Shown here in pieces: positions 10,565-25,500 of a DNA stretch of 64,000 nt. This DNA comes from Clavelina lepadiformis (Eukaryota > Chordata > Ascidiacea > Aplousobranchia > Clavelinidae), in assembly GCF_947623445.1 (NCBI RefSeq), contig NC_135241.1:1366501-1430500 (forward strand), given 5' to 3'. The notes under the pieces were generated by a model that saw only the letters and a list, made by a program, of their open reading frames with translations, was not told the DNA's origin and searched no databases. The position numbers and the translations under genes are program-made. Every line of letters starts with the position of its first letter. Positions within the stretch are counted from its first letter, which is position 1.

Positions 10565-13500
10565 ATGTCTATTAAAGACCTGTTTCACTTTATGTTGGTC
10601 GTCATCTGTTTTCAGCGATGCAAATCTCAGTTTACAGGTAATTTTTAAATAAGTTTAATAAATTGTACAAAAGTATGTACATTTTATTAAAGTGTCTACG
10701 TCTATGGACGTCTTAGATTAAGATTAAATTGAATGATGCACAAAAGATGAATGATCGGATTAGCTACAGATTTTGCAGAAGGATAATTTTGGTGGTAGTA
10801 ACATAACCATTCAACGATTGAAAACTTAATGGTTCGTTCTTAATTCGATTTTGTTTGTATAAAGATCATCTAGAATATAAAATGCATTGGTATTCGGTAT
10901 GCAGTAAAGTCCATACCAGATATTTATACATCAAGTACGTAATAATTTTCCCTTATTCTTTCATGGTAAAGACACAAAAAGCAAGAAAAGTCCGTTCAGT
11001 CTTTAATCAATATAAGCTCCGAATAAAACAAAATAAATGAATTATCTTAATTGGCGAAACAGTGCTGTCAGGAACTTTGCTATTCACGTCTCGTTCATCT
11101 TTGTGCTGTGTGTTTGCAGCTTTTCATCAATTGGCACCTTTCATGCCAATCGAACATTTCACACTCTTTGTTAACCTCGATCCTGCCACTGGAAATGTCT
11201 GTTTTATGGCGACGGGTCTGTACTTTAAGGGTTTTTTAGACGTTATTAGATGAAGTACCCAGGCAAAGGAATAATGTGGAAATATTTTTCCAATCGTATC
11301 CAACATATATCTGTTATTTTCCATAACTATCTTTATGGGTTTTCTCGCTCAAGCTCTTAGAACTGATAAGTGGAAATGTTTTACAATATGAAGAGTTTTC
11401 AGCCTGATGGCGCAATATGCGTTTAACAATAAGAATTCTTTGCCTCTCCGTAGCAAGCATGATTTTATTTATTTTAATTGTCGTTTGCACTAACGCTTTG
11501 ATACACTTAAACATCTTTTTCAGTAACATATATACAAAATTGCGTAAATTACTTTCAGCTGCACCAGCAACAGATGTTGCAACCACGCCAAGCTTAACAG
11601 ATAATGTGAAAACGTGTTGTTTGTTGGTGTCTCCAGTAGAACAATGCATTTATATTCCAAGAATATCGCAAAAGCTCAGTCGAAATGAGATTCTTGTAAT
11701 TTGTGGATGTGGTGCATTACGCCGGCCATGGCTTGATAATCTGAGAAACTCTAACCTGCAATCTTTTTCTACTTAATCTACTTTGTTATTGCATGCAGCA
11801 TGCAATCAAGTGAGCGTTTACAGGTACAGGTTTTCGCGTTTGACCTGAGAAACAAGATGATTTACGGTTTTGAAACGCGTCTGTGGCATAAGACCTTAGG
11901 CCTTTACGTTTTTTAAAAAGTGTTTTTACGAATTTTTTTCGGGCGAATTTTCGTAATTTTTTAGTTTGAAACTTTTGGCTTTGTTAAAACGCAAAAAGTG
12001 ACTGTGACTCGGGTTTATCGAGTCGCCACGCCGCGAAAATACAGATTTTATAACAAAGCAGACCCATGGATGCGCGAATCATAATGTTTTAGTTTTAAAC
12101 CTAATTGTCAGATATCTGTCAAAAATGTACAAGCGCATGTGTTTTGACCAAGTTCTGATAATTTCTTTTTAATCCTCCTTTAAATTGTTTAGTAATCAAT
12201 AAAGACAAACAAAGTTTGTACTTTTTTGCAATCGTTGATCAATATAAATTCCTATTCAGATCTTGCTTGTAATGGGGGTGCGACTATCACAGAAGGAAAC
12301 AATGGAACAAGTGGGTTTATCATCTCCCCAAACTATCCGGGCTATTATAACTACATAAATACTTGCATATGGAATATCGAAGCACCAGCAGACAAGGTAT
12401 TAAGCTGAAAGTTGTAAAAATGGATCGAGACCGAAAATATTTTAATGTAAATTAAATTTTATTCTATTGTTTTCAGCTGATTCGAGTAGAGTTCATCGAT
12501 CTTCGATTGTCTACTTTTTTATCACCTACTGCTGGATTTTACGCCCTTGGCAGTGGAAGCAATGTAAGTTTATTGGCTCTCAGATTAATGTCATAAAGAA
12601 AACAAAATCAACACAGAAACAAAATTTAAAACAAAAAACTACGAGAGTAATTCCTTTGAAGGATGCATTGTTCGGTAAAATAGTAATTTTAAATTTTTTA
12701 TTATTTTTAATGAATTTTTTCCATGAAAAAACCTAAGCAACTAGAAGAATGCGCACTTCAAAGTTCAAGTACCTGTGAATCAGGTTCCAGTTGCCCCTAT
12801 GGTTATCCGACTCTGCCTACAATACAAAGTTTCTATTAAACCAATGAAACTACTGGCAATGGTTTTCATAACATTCAAACTAAGTGGTAACAAACTCCAT
12901 CTAATCTTGGAATCTTTGTCGTACATTTTTTCTTGCCAACGCTCTTTCTGAGCTTTTTTACTAGCTCAATCATTAAATCTTTCTATTCAGTTTTGCCGAT
13001 GTTGCCACTATAAATTAAAATTTTATTTTACATTAGAGTCCTTATCACAAAGGAACGAAATATAACTCCACGTACATATCGACTATAAACCCGGAAACTA
13101 TTGCTATAGTGCAACGTTTGGATCCCATCCCACAAGGCTTTATGATCAAGTGGACATTTATAAGTAAGAGGAATCTGCTTTTTTGTTTGTTTGTGAAACA
13201 AAACACCACGATTGATACTGTTCGAGTTCGTCTGCATTTGTGCATCAACCAACCTAAAGCGTATCTGCGAATTTGAATTTGAAACTTGACCGTTACATTT
13301 TAACTTGAACGACTGACTCGGCCTAAAATCTATTCTAATGCGTATTCGAAAATGGTTCTTGTTGTTTTTATGAGTTTCAGAAACAAATACAAAAATGAAC
13401 AAAATCAGTAGAAAATCAAATGAGTACAGCAAGATAAAATACATGTTGATGTACAGCCGTTTCGCAGATTGGACCTAATACATTAGGGCATACGTGTCAA

Positions 13501-16500
13501 ACTCCCGGCCCGCGGGCCACATCCGGCCCGCTTTACAATAAAACTTGGCCCGCAATGCTGTTTTATACATTGAACTATTTCGGGCCCGCGAGATCATTGT
13601 ACAGTATAACTTACTTTTTTCAAGCAAGAAACAAGATTATAACAAATCGCACAATACAGCAGTTGCCCCACCATACGATAAAATAAATAGATTTATGCTT
13701 GTAGAACGCTTGTAATCTGGGCTGCTTTTTTCTTTATTGCTTGTTAATTCTTTAGTGCTTTTGCAAGGGGATAAATGAAACATAATAATGTAAGTAAGAG
13801 AAGAATAATCAAAAATAGCCCGATCAAAAATTTTCAAAAACATCAAAAATTTGGTGTTGTTTCGCTGCCTGTTCCAATTCATGTTTCGTGTCACAAAAAG
13901 TTCAACCAAGTTTTATCCTTCCGGCCCGCGGCGTTAAATAAGTTTTGAGTTTTCGCCCCTGGTGCGATTGAGCTTGACACACCTGCATTAGGCTAACAGT
14001 CAGTTTACTTTTAATTCTGTTACTTTGCAATGCAGCGAGTCATTATAACGTATGCTGTACAAATACAAGAAAGATAAAACAATTTTTCAGAAACTGAGCT
14101 ATTTTTGTACAATTTCAACAACAAAAAGCAGGTTATTGAGATTATTGCGATACGCTGTCTGAGTTTGTTGATCAAGATCATTTAACATCTGACATTTACA
14201 TTTTTATCTACGCAAAATGGCCCCTGACTCAATTTAAGCCAGGATCCCCACCCAGTCTTAATCCGCCCTTATTAAATGGTCTTTGGATTAAAAACGTAAA
14301 TCTCGGAATAAGACCCTCCTTAAACATATTGAAGGCGACACCATTTCTAAATTGAAATATAACGAGCGTACCGTAAAAGAAAAAGTGACGAAACGACCTT
14401 TATCACTTCAAATTACCTGCAAAATAATTTATAAGTAACTGTTAATAAATCTTTTGAAAACTTGCAGCAAACGACCCTTCAGCAACAACGCCTTCTGCAA
14501 CGAGTAAGTAGAAATGTTTCATGATTTAAAGTGTGTTCTATCGCAATGTTCGATTAACATTTAGAACTTTTCTCATCTTTTAAAGCATATTAACGACCTT
14601 GTGTATTTTTGTTGCAGCTACACCAACAGGCGTCGTTACAACCCCACTTGACCCATATGGTAAGGAAAACATGTTGTTGGTTACCTATGATACGCAATAG
14701 GCTGATACAGAAAAAATTTAGGTTAGAGCACAGAACCGTATGCTGGTATTTTTCTTAGCACTTATAAAGCACAATACATACAAGCAAGCATATTATTTAG
14801 CATCTATTTCTTAGCACTTAAACACTTATAAAGACCGAATACTTACAAAGGCGCTGTTTGCAGTCCTCAAACGCATTTGCACTTTCCACTCATAAGTCAT
14901 AACCAGTGGAGCGTAGAAAATAGAAGGGAAAAAGAATGACGACGTAATTTGAGAGCTCCATAGCGTGCGACTCAAGCTTACGCAGCAAGGATTATTACGA
15001 ATTTTACGGTCGACATCCAAGATGGCGGAAATTATACATCTGATAAGTTATGCGCCCAGCCAAAGTAACGTTCCCATAGATGTGCCAAACGTGGACGTAA
15101 AAAAAACCGAGGACACCGATTGTTTGCGATGTTTCGTGCTACGTTTACAAACTTTCCACCCACAGTGACAAGCATATTTGATGTTTTAGGTTTTATAGCC
15201 TAATATGTTCTTCATATATATTAACTATCAACCTTATAGCTAGAATATGGTGAAGGTTTCGAAGCCTTTCGTCCGAATACGAACAACATCTTCAGAAAAA
15301 TGCGTTTAAGAAGTTGTTGTCTCAAGAAAAAATTCGAAATGTCAAAGTTTGAAAAGTTTACTACCGTTATATGGAAAAGAATGCGTGAAAAGCTTTGCGA
15401 AGCATCAACCTTGACTAAAAACCGCCCCATCGATTTACCACATTGCATAGCAGTTCTCATGACAAAATATAACAGCCAATTCGCGAATCACATAGACTCT
15501 TGAACCTATATTAGTTTCATCAAAATAATAATATCGACGTCAGGTTAAAATTATCAATCCTTTTTTAAATTCATAAAATTCCGCAAATCATAAGCTGAGT
15601 GTATAAAATGTATTTACAAATGTACTTTGAGCTTTCTTTCAGGTAATGTATATCCAGGCATTGGTTTAATGTATACCACTTTGCTTTCAGATTGTAGATC
15701 GATTATAACAGCAGGTGAAAGTGGGAACTTTACATCTCCGAATTATCCAAACAATTATTACAGACCAAACAATACACAATGCGTATGGGGAATCGTTGCA
15801 CCGGCAGATAAGGCATAGAATTGCAAATTGAAAACATGAACAAAAACTCAAATGCATTTTGTTAGTTTTTAACTTTCTAATTTGTTTGTGCAGGTGATAG
15901 AGTTGCGGTTTGTCTTTTATGCATTGGAGGACTGCGTTAATGCATCGCATTTCATTTACTATCCACAACCTGCAGTCCTGGTAAGTTTAACGATGCCAAT
16001 AGAATAAAACCAAACGTTGGAATGAAACCAACACCGCTCATGGATTTAGATCGACTTCATATTCAATTAAATGTGATAAATATAAATCATCATTTTTTTG
16101 ATGAAATTCTTCAAGTTGAACTTGCACGTAATATGGAGATAAAACAACAAATAAGCCTGCTTTTAATATTTCTGGTTACGGTTTACTAGTTCAGTTGATT
16201 ATTTGCATTTAAGTAAGTTACCTAACAGTTTGTTAGATGTTTGCTTTAAGCCCACCTGAATATATTTGGATGACCTACAATAAAAATCTTCCAAACGAAT
16301 CATGTAACTCTTCTTGTAAAATCTTCTCTTTTAGTAGACGATGTGACACTGTCTTTGGTAACATAAAGTCTTTTTTTGAAACTGACTTCATCGATATATT
16401 TTGAATAACTTTCTTACACGACTGATGTACGACCATAGTCATACGACACAAGATAACAGGTTGGATGGATTCCACTGCTGCATGCCACCCCTAGTGGACG

Positions 16501-19500
16501 ATATTCATGTTTGGAAAAACATTTCTAAAAGAAGTCAGCTATATGCGCCTTTGTGAAATGTGATATCTATGGTTCGGCCTGGAATTATTATGCAAAGCAA
16601 ACCAATAATGCTTCTTTGAATGCTCTGTCGCTTAAAAAGACTGAGAACTATTTCCAATTTCTTTAATTGTATCCTGACACCAAAGATTTTGTAACTACTG
16701 GTATAGATTTTCACCTTTTTTTCGTCGAGCTTTCACCAGTTCAAAGGCTGAATCATTCCAAGGTGATTCACTAATGTTGCCGCCATAAATTAATAACCTA
16801 TTTCTTTTTAGGGACCTTATTGTAACGTCACTGAGTTACCTTCTTATTTGTTGATACCATCAAATCAAGTTCAGTTCCATTCTGTAATCACTCGTTCATC
16901 GGAGGCACTACCTTATTTGGTAGAATGGGCAATTATAGGTAAGTGCATAAAATTTTTATTATTTGTTTGAAAAATAAGCAATACAAGAAAACCTGCTGAT
17001 ATACAGCCGTTTTGTATGTCATATAATACCAGGATGCAGCATATAGACCTAGGTATACTTTCTCATATTTGGTGAAGTTGAAAGGTACGACGCATTTAAT
17101 TTTAAAACTTGTTTGTTTTAATCTTTTAGAATGAATGATGATTTTACGAGTTTTATAAAATACTAAACAATCCTTTCGGAAATTTTTAATGCGCTTTGAA
17201 ATCAGCCGTTGATTTGAGTTCTCTCACAAATAAGCCTTTTACCAGGTTATTGCAGCAAGCAGCATTATAACACATGGAATTGTAACCAGCTAACATGCTT
17301 TTGAAATGTACTAGTTTTAAAAAGCTTTTAATGCCAAGACGCTAACATTATTAGCTGGTGCCGACAATGTTTTATGTCACGACCAAATATCTTCTATGGA
17401 TTAAATCATAATGTTGATATGACACGATATGATACGGGTAATACGCAACAACACGCATTTTAGCTCCGGTTGGCCGTTGAAAAAATTTAACATCTTTGAT
17501 GTTGAGAATCATGTCATTAATACCGATTAAAATGATTCAAGTAAAACCATTTTTTGCACAATCATTGTGAAATATCCAATGCGTGATGAATGAGAAAATA
17601 TCACAACCTATGACGAACATCCCTTTGAAGAAAGTGCAGAACCATAACAAGTAATCTTTTTAATCTTGCAGACCCTCCGACAAACTCGACTGAAACTACT
17701 CAATATACTGGTAAGTGAAAAGTTTTTGTGCTGCCAAACGTATTCAGTTAGCCTATTGGTTGCAGTATTTATAGTAATACAGTAAGCTTGTGGTAATATG
17801 CAAAGATTAACGTAAGAACGTATAGTTAATATTTTATACTTCAAGCAGTTCATCGCTTAAAAAGCTAAAAAACGTTTGAAAGGTAAAAGAAAACAAGTGC
17901 TATTGTGTTGTGACAATTGTTGCTATTGTTTATATGCAAAGATTCACGTTAAAACGTTTAGTTAAAATGAGACGCATTTGATATATAATTATTCATGCAG
18001 GGTGTGTATGATAAGCTTCGGTTGATAGATTTTCGGCATTCGAGATTTCATTTTAATACAAAGTTCATTTTGATAAAACGTTCGCTCTGTATTCGATGCG
18101 TGACTTCTCATTACACAATCCTAACTTGTAGCCACTTGAACAAGGCCTCAGCTCAGCATTATGCACATTTATACCCATGATGTGCAGTTGTACGTTCATC
18201 TTTGAAAAAACTCTGATTATGATCAAGTAATTTGTTACTTTCACAGACCCACCAACAACAAGTCCTCCTGAAACCACTCAAGCTACTACAACTGGTAAGT
18301 GGAAATGTTTTATCATTTAAGGAGTTTTCAATCTGATGATGCAATATTAGTTTAAAATATTCTTTGCTATTGTTTATATACAAAGATAGACGTCACAACT
18401 TACAGTTAATTGAGAGGCATTTGATAACTCACGCAGGGTGTGCTCGATAAACCAAAAACAGTTAAACAGCAAAACCAACCAAATACAGTGCATTACATGC
18501 CAAATACCTCAAAGTCTTTCATACAAAAAGGAATGTATTTTGCGCCTTTGTGGTTATATTAGGAGCTTACCATCGACAAAATTTTCAACCTTTGCGCACC
18601 ATTGCGTAATGTAAGTTGATGACTTTTGTGACGCAATCATAAAGTTTTTTGCTCCTATATATGATACTGTAATAAATATAACAAAATTTAAATGACCAAA
18701 TATAGACAAAACAGCGTAGCTTAGTGGAAGTGGAACAAGACATGCAAAATACAAAGTTAATCCAACACAGCAAATTGCATGCAACGAGGATGCGCCACTG
18801 AGCCAACCCAAGCCTACCTTATTTTTCAAAGAATAAATAGTGACAAAGCGTCGGCTTCATCGCGCCATTTTGTCTCTCGCACGACACCTCGTGGGTTAAT
18901 CGAAACACGCAACGCAACTGGAAGGTTGCCATTTTCTATAACATCTCTGGATACTGCCATAACATAAACGTAACATATTCGTTGTTATTACATGTCACAT
19001 CTGCGCATATTTAAGTGTTTAGACGCATAGGAAAGATTGTTTTTTGCAGCTTGCTATACCATCGTTGTTACTGTTAAGTTTTTAATGTCCTCTCTCTTTG
19101 AGTAACAGTTGGCACATCTTTTATTTAAATACAGCTCAGTTAAGTTTCATTCATACCAGCTCATTTCAGGAACTTAAATCAAGACTGGTTGTGCGACTCC
19201 CTGTAGGACACGAGTCGAAAAAAAGACACGTCTGCTTAATCAAGCACGGAAAAGCGCACTGGGCCGCAAGGGAGAACGCAACAAAACACAGCGCAAAAAC
19301 AAATGTAACATTCTCCTCCTTCCCACAAAATTGTAGACACTCAATAAATGTTTACCCAGAAATATAACGCATGTCTTATAAAAACAAAACGGAGTGAAAA
19401 CTAGTAGGTGAATAATGCAAAAATGACATGCAAAAAAAACAATCACTAAATAAACACTCAAACAACAAAGATATAAATCGTTAGTGATAGACGCACTTAA

Positions 19501-22500
19501 ACTGTAAAATATTAGTATAAATAAAATAATATAAAAATATATAATCTTAATATAAAACACGCATAAAAACACGAAAACACACAACGCAACAATTTGCAAT
19601 GAAAACTATACATATACGTGCGTGAGTAAAGTGAAAAGATGCGTTTATTATGGTATTCTACTTTTCAACATCTGGGTAAAAACAAGGTCTACATTTAATG
19701 CGTTGTGGACGATTTGGAGAATGTAAAACACCATCGCTTAAGAAACTATTATTCTTCACTGGGTTCTGAATACTCTCCGGCACTATGTACACCTTCGGTC
19801 GCAGCTGGTAAGTGGACGTGATATCCGGTTCCGGAGTGTAGCATCCACGAAACTGATGGCGGTTGATGATGGCTTCTTCATTTGAAACCTACGTTGTTCC
19901 AACCTTGATTGAACTGTTTGGTTAACTAATTTCATTCGATCTTGAAGATGAAGGGTGTCTTCACATTTTGGGGTAAAAATTGGGGCCTTACTAACAAGAT
20001 CTGCCGGCAACCTAAGATTCCTTCCAGTGAGCAAGTAATGAGGAGAAACTCCAGTTTCCTCGTCAACACTTGAATTGTAAGTAGCGCTAACCGAGGAGAG
20101 CGCGTCATCCCAAGAGGTTGGGTCAAGTTGAACATAATTTTTTGAAATGGCAATTATGGTCTGATTGTTTCTTTCTACAGCACCGTTTCCCATTGCGTGA
20201 TACGGTGTGGTTCTTGTCTTTTTGCAGCCCATTAAGCGTGAGAACTCTTGAAATAGAATACTTTCAAAATTCGGCCCTGGTCGGAGTGAATTGTTTCTGG
20301 AACGCCATGTATCGTCACCCAACGGTGGTAAAGCAAATAAGCAGTATCTTTGGCATTTTGGAATTTCATTGGCCAACACTGCATGTATTTCGTGTAGGTG
20401 TCACATACGACAAGAATGTAACGATTTCCGTTTCGCGTATCGGGTAGACCACTTAATACGTCGATTTAAACTTTCTGCATAGGTGTATTCTCCTCTGATG
20501 GAACTAATGGGGCACGAACAATTCGCCTTGGTAGTTTTCTTAAATCGCAGAAGCAACACTCTTTGCAGTATGTTTCGACCTCTTTGTGGCAAAATGGCCA
20601 GAAAAAACGCTCCTTTAGCCTGACAAACGTTCTTTTGACGCCCATGTGTCCACCTCCATGAATGAAATCGTGAGCAGACTTCAACACATCATTCTTCATT
20701 GTTGAGGGCACCAGCAACTGAGCGTAAACTTCTTTCACAGAATTCTCGTTTCTACGATATAGCATACCATTATGTAGAAAAATTTCACCAAATATATACC
20801 AATAGTGACGCACAGCTTTGCTGTCGTTTTTTAATCTTTTGAATGATGGTCGGCGTTCCTGGCTCATCTACTGAAACAGGCTTTGCAAAACACAGGATTT
20901 TTTTCTGCGCCTTAATAGTGTTTGTTTTCGGTCGACCATCCAGATGCTTCTGAAAAATCCATCAAACACACCTGGTATTTTTTGGCGGAAGTTGAACTTT
21001 CATAGCTGCTGTCAGTTTGAAACGGAAACAAGGAATCTAATTGCTCTGCCCTTATAGTATCACGTGAAGAAGGTCGACGGCTAAGCGAGTCGGCATTCAT
21101 GTGTTTGCTTCCTGCGCGGTGAACTAATTTAAAGTTAAAATTGCACAAAAAATCGAACCCGCAAGCGCATTGTCCATATGTGTCTCTTGATTCCCACAGC
21201 CAACGAAGAGATGCGTGATCTGTTCTAAGCAGGAACTCTTCGGTTAAACAGCAACGAAAAACCTTTAACGCGTGAATGATCGCCGGCAGCTCTTTCCTAG
21301 TTGTTGAGTAATTTCGCTCGGTTTTGGTGAGCGACCTACTACTATAAGAGACGGGATGTTCTTCGCCATCCACTAGTTGCGAAAGAACACAACCAACAGC
21401 TGTGTTACATGCGTCTGTGTCAACAATAAAAGGTTTGGACAGGTCGGGGTATCGGAGATTTTATCAACAATTCTTTAAGCAGCCCGAATGCCTTTTTACA
21501 TTCTTCTGTCCACAGTGCACTAAATTGTTAAGTGGTGATGCAATTTGAGAATAACGTAGAATAAACTTCCGATAAAATAGGATGATAAACCCAAAAATCG
21601 GCGAACTTCTTTCATTTCGACGTTGACCAATTAGAAACGTCTTCTACTTTTTGTGGGTCGCACGATATTCCTTCGTGTGATACAACGTTGCCAAGAAATT
21701 TTAATTTTTCCTTAAGTAAATTACATTTGGAAGGTCCGAGCTTTTGGCCAGATTGCCGAAGTCTGGAGAAAACGTTTTCCAAACGTTCCATATGTTCGTT
21801 AAATGTGCGACCGTACACGATAATATCATCTAACTAAGCAATCGCACCATTCCACTCAACGCCGTTAAGCACCACTCTCATCAAGTGCTGGAAGGTTGAC
21901 GGTGCATTACAAAGTCCAAAAGGCATAACATTAAATTCATAGAGTCCTTTATAACACGTAAAAGCAGTTTTTGGTTTATCGGAGGGTTTCATTTTTATTT
22001 GCCAGTAGCCCGAACGAAGGTCTAAAGTTGAAAAGTAGCGGCAACCAGACAATTGGTCTAAGCTCTCATCAATTCGAGGTAATGGATAACTAGATTTTTT
22101 TGTACAGTCATTCAGCTTAAAGTAATCGATGCAAAACCGCACATCACCGTCTTTTTTGCGAACTAATACAATTGGACTAGCCCAGGGTGATTGAGAAGGT
22201 TGAATAATTTCTTTGTCACACATATCCTCAACTAGTTTATTTACCTTTTGCTTTTGGGGTTCAGACAAGCGTCTTGGGTGCTGTCGTATAGGGAGCGAGT
22301 CTCCAGTTTCGATTGAGTGTTCGACCAGTTCTGTTTGTCCAATATCGCAAGGGTGAAGCGAAAATACATCACGATAGGAAGAGATTACGGAAAACAGCTT
22401 TTGGCGTTCAACTTCTGACAGTTCCAATTTGTCCAAACATAACTCATCATGCAGTGCAGACAACTCAACGTTGGCAAACTTGTTCTCTGTAATAGGAAGA

Positions 22501-25500
22501 ATTGAGTAAGCGTTTGTATATTGTATATTGCCTTCACCTGCAATTGGAACAACTCTTGCAACGGAGGACCCGCTTGGAATTACAACTTCGACGTTTGATG
22601 GATTTGCCAAGCGTAACTGAACTAAATTAGCTTGAGTATAGGTAACATACTCTGCGACTGCAACATTCCATTTCTCTTGAACGTTGTTAAGGCGTTCGAT
22701 CAAAACTTCCACATCTGGCATGTCTGGTTGGCCGTAAAATGTCCCAGGGAGTAACAGTTCGGTAAAAAGAGGAATACGTGCAAAATCTAACTGCTTATGA
22801 ACGACATGACTATTTGCTAGGCCTGGGAATTTTAGTAGGGGAATGGTGCCACCGCCCGCTTTTAAAAACATTTTTTCATAGTCCACGATACACCGGTTAT
22901 GTTGCAAATAATAATCAATTCCTAAGATACAATGATCAGCGATAGAGTCGCAGACATACACATCGACAAAATTTTCAACCTTTGCGCGCCATTGCGTAAT
23001 GTAAGTTGATGACTTTTGTGACGCAATCATAAAGTTTTTTGCTCCTATATATGATACTGTAATAAATATAACGAAATTTAAATGACCAAATATACACAAA
23101 ATAGCGCAGCTTAGTGGCTTTGAACGCATGAATGAGTGAGGCCTAAAAGTAGAAAAAAATGGGATGATGGGATTTACATGAATTTGTCCAATATTGGTTT
23201 AAAAAACACGAGTTGAAAGCTGATCGTTCACACTGATCCACTCGATTATCATTAAAATGGCAAGATAAAATAGTTTCCATAATGTCTTAACGCATTGCCG
23301 AACAACTCTGCAGATTCGTTCAATTATTTACCACATAATCAATGAGATTCTTCAAACGTAAATCGCTTTGTTCGAAAATTAAGAAACATGGATTTCAGTT
23401 GATAGATTTTTGGCATTCCAGATTTCATTTTAATAAAGATTTCATTTTGACAAAACGTTCGCTCTGAATTCGTTGAGTGACTTCTCATTACACAATTCTA
23501 ACTTGTTGCCACTTGAACAAGGCCTCAGCTCAGCATTATGCACATTAATAACCATGATGTGCAGTTGTACGTTCACCTTTGTAAAAACTCTGATTATGAT
23601 CAAGTAATTTGTTATACTCACAGGCCCACCAACAACAAGTCCTCCTGAAACCACTCAAGCTACTACAACTGGTAAGTGGAAATGTTTTATCATTTAAGGA
23701 GTTTTCAATCTGATGATGCAATGTTGGTTTAAGGTATTCTTTGCTATTGTTTATATGCAAACATAGACGTCACAACTTATAGTTAAAATGACAGGCATGT
23801 GATATCTCACGCAGGGTGTGTTCGATAAGCTAAAAAGAGTTAAACAGCAAAGCCAACCGATTACAGTGCATTACATGCCAAATAACTCAAAGTCTCTAAT
23901 ACAAAAAGGAATATAAATTTTGGGGCCTTTGCGGTTATATTAGGAGCTTGCCATCGACAAAACTTTCAACCTTTGCGCGCTATTGCATAATGTGGGTTTA
24001 TGGCTTTTATGACGCAATCATGAAAGTCTGTGCTCCTATATTTGATACTGTAATAAATATAACGATATTTAAAATACCAAATATAGACAAAATAGCGCAG
24101 TTTTGTGGCTTTCAACGCATGAATGAGTGAGGCCTAAAAGTAGAAGAAAATAGGATGTCGAATCGCTTTCGCTGTTAACTATTTTTATTGTTTTTAAGTC
24201 ATTGTAACGCTTGAGTAGGTTTTTCGCCTTTGTTAGTTTAAAGGCGGGCATATGTTCGCGCACAAACGCCATAAAATCATGCATATATGCAATTTGCCTA
24301 ACATAATTGGACACTTTTTGATTCTATTGCCTGACTTAAAGAATGGAGTCCTTGGAGTGATTGTTCCAAACCTTGTGGAACTGGAGAGAGAAGCAGATCA
24401 CGAAGTTGTTCAACAGGAAATCATTCCAATTGTGAAGCTGATACTGAGACCACAAGTTGCAACACACAACCCTGTGCAGGTGAGATTGAACAGATCTATA
24501 TAGGTAAGAGCACAAAAATCTGTTTCGCGCCATGGTCAGCGTTTCTGTTTCTTCTCTCTGTGCCGACATTATGATGCTGATTATTTTGAGATAATGTCGA
24601 TTAATTAATTTAGATCTCAATGCGATGAGAGTTGACTCATCTATAAAACCAGGCTCAATTTCACAGTTTGAAGCTTCGTTTCACCCCTAGAATACACGCG
24701 CTAAGTTTGTATTAACCAAAGATGCCAAACAAAGAGATAAAAATAGAACAAGAACAAACGTTAAAAGCTGGTGCTAATTGATAAAACGCTGCAACGAACA
24801 ACATTCAGGACTTTACAGGGACTTCCAAGCTGATTAAACTTGCTTGTAAGATAATTTATTTTGTAACCGAAACAAAATTTGATACAGTTTTAAACATAAA
24901 AGATATCCGCAATCTATGATTTCTCAATTAAGTCCTTTATAATGTTACGTTTTGTTGCCCTCACTCTTAGATTTACAGATTTACAGGCACATCTTTTATT
25001 TAAAAACAGTTTAGTTAAGTTTTGTTGACACAGCTCATTTCAGGAGATCCAATATAAAACTGACCGTGCAACTACCTGTCGGACATAAGTCGAAAAAAGA
25101 CAAATGTGCTTAATTAAACAAGGGAGAAACGCAATAAATATAGGGCAAAAACGAGTGTAACAATAACGTGCATTCCAGCAATGTTTACATAAATTTGTTC
25201 CAAATTTGGTTTAAAAAACACGAGTTGAAAGCTGATCGTTCACACTGATCCACTCGATTAATTATCATTAAAATGGCAAGATAAAACACTTTTCATAATG
25301 TCTTAACGCATTGCCGATCAACTCTGCAGATTCGTTCAATTATTTACCACATAATCAATGAGATTCTTCAAACGTAAATTGCTTTGTTCGAAAATTTAAG
25401 AAACATGGATTTCAGTTGATAGATTTTTGGAATTCCAGATTTCATTTTAATAAAAAGTTCATTTTTACAAAACGTTCGCTCTGTATTCGATGCGTGACTT

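Noticed and set aside
18770-18830. tRNA-like A box (tggctcagtggcgcatcctc on the minus strand), suggesting a tRNA-derived SINE.
   Set aside because: No B box follows at the expected distance and no cloverleaf can be drawn.
18573-23123. The near-identical blocks at 18,573-18,735 and 22,963-23,123 look like LTRs flanking the Gypsy element.
   Set aside because: A further copy at 23,953-24,110 sits at the end of a host exon-duplication unit, and the blocks lack LTR-type ends. They are host repeat sequence; the LTR-like segment is at 19,066-19,310.
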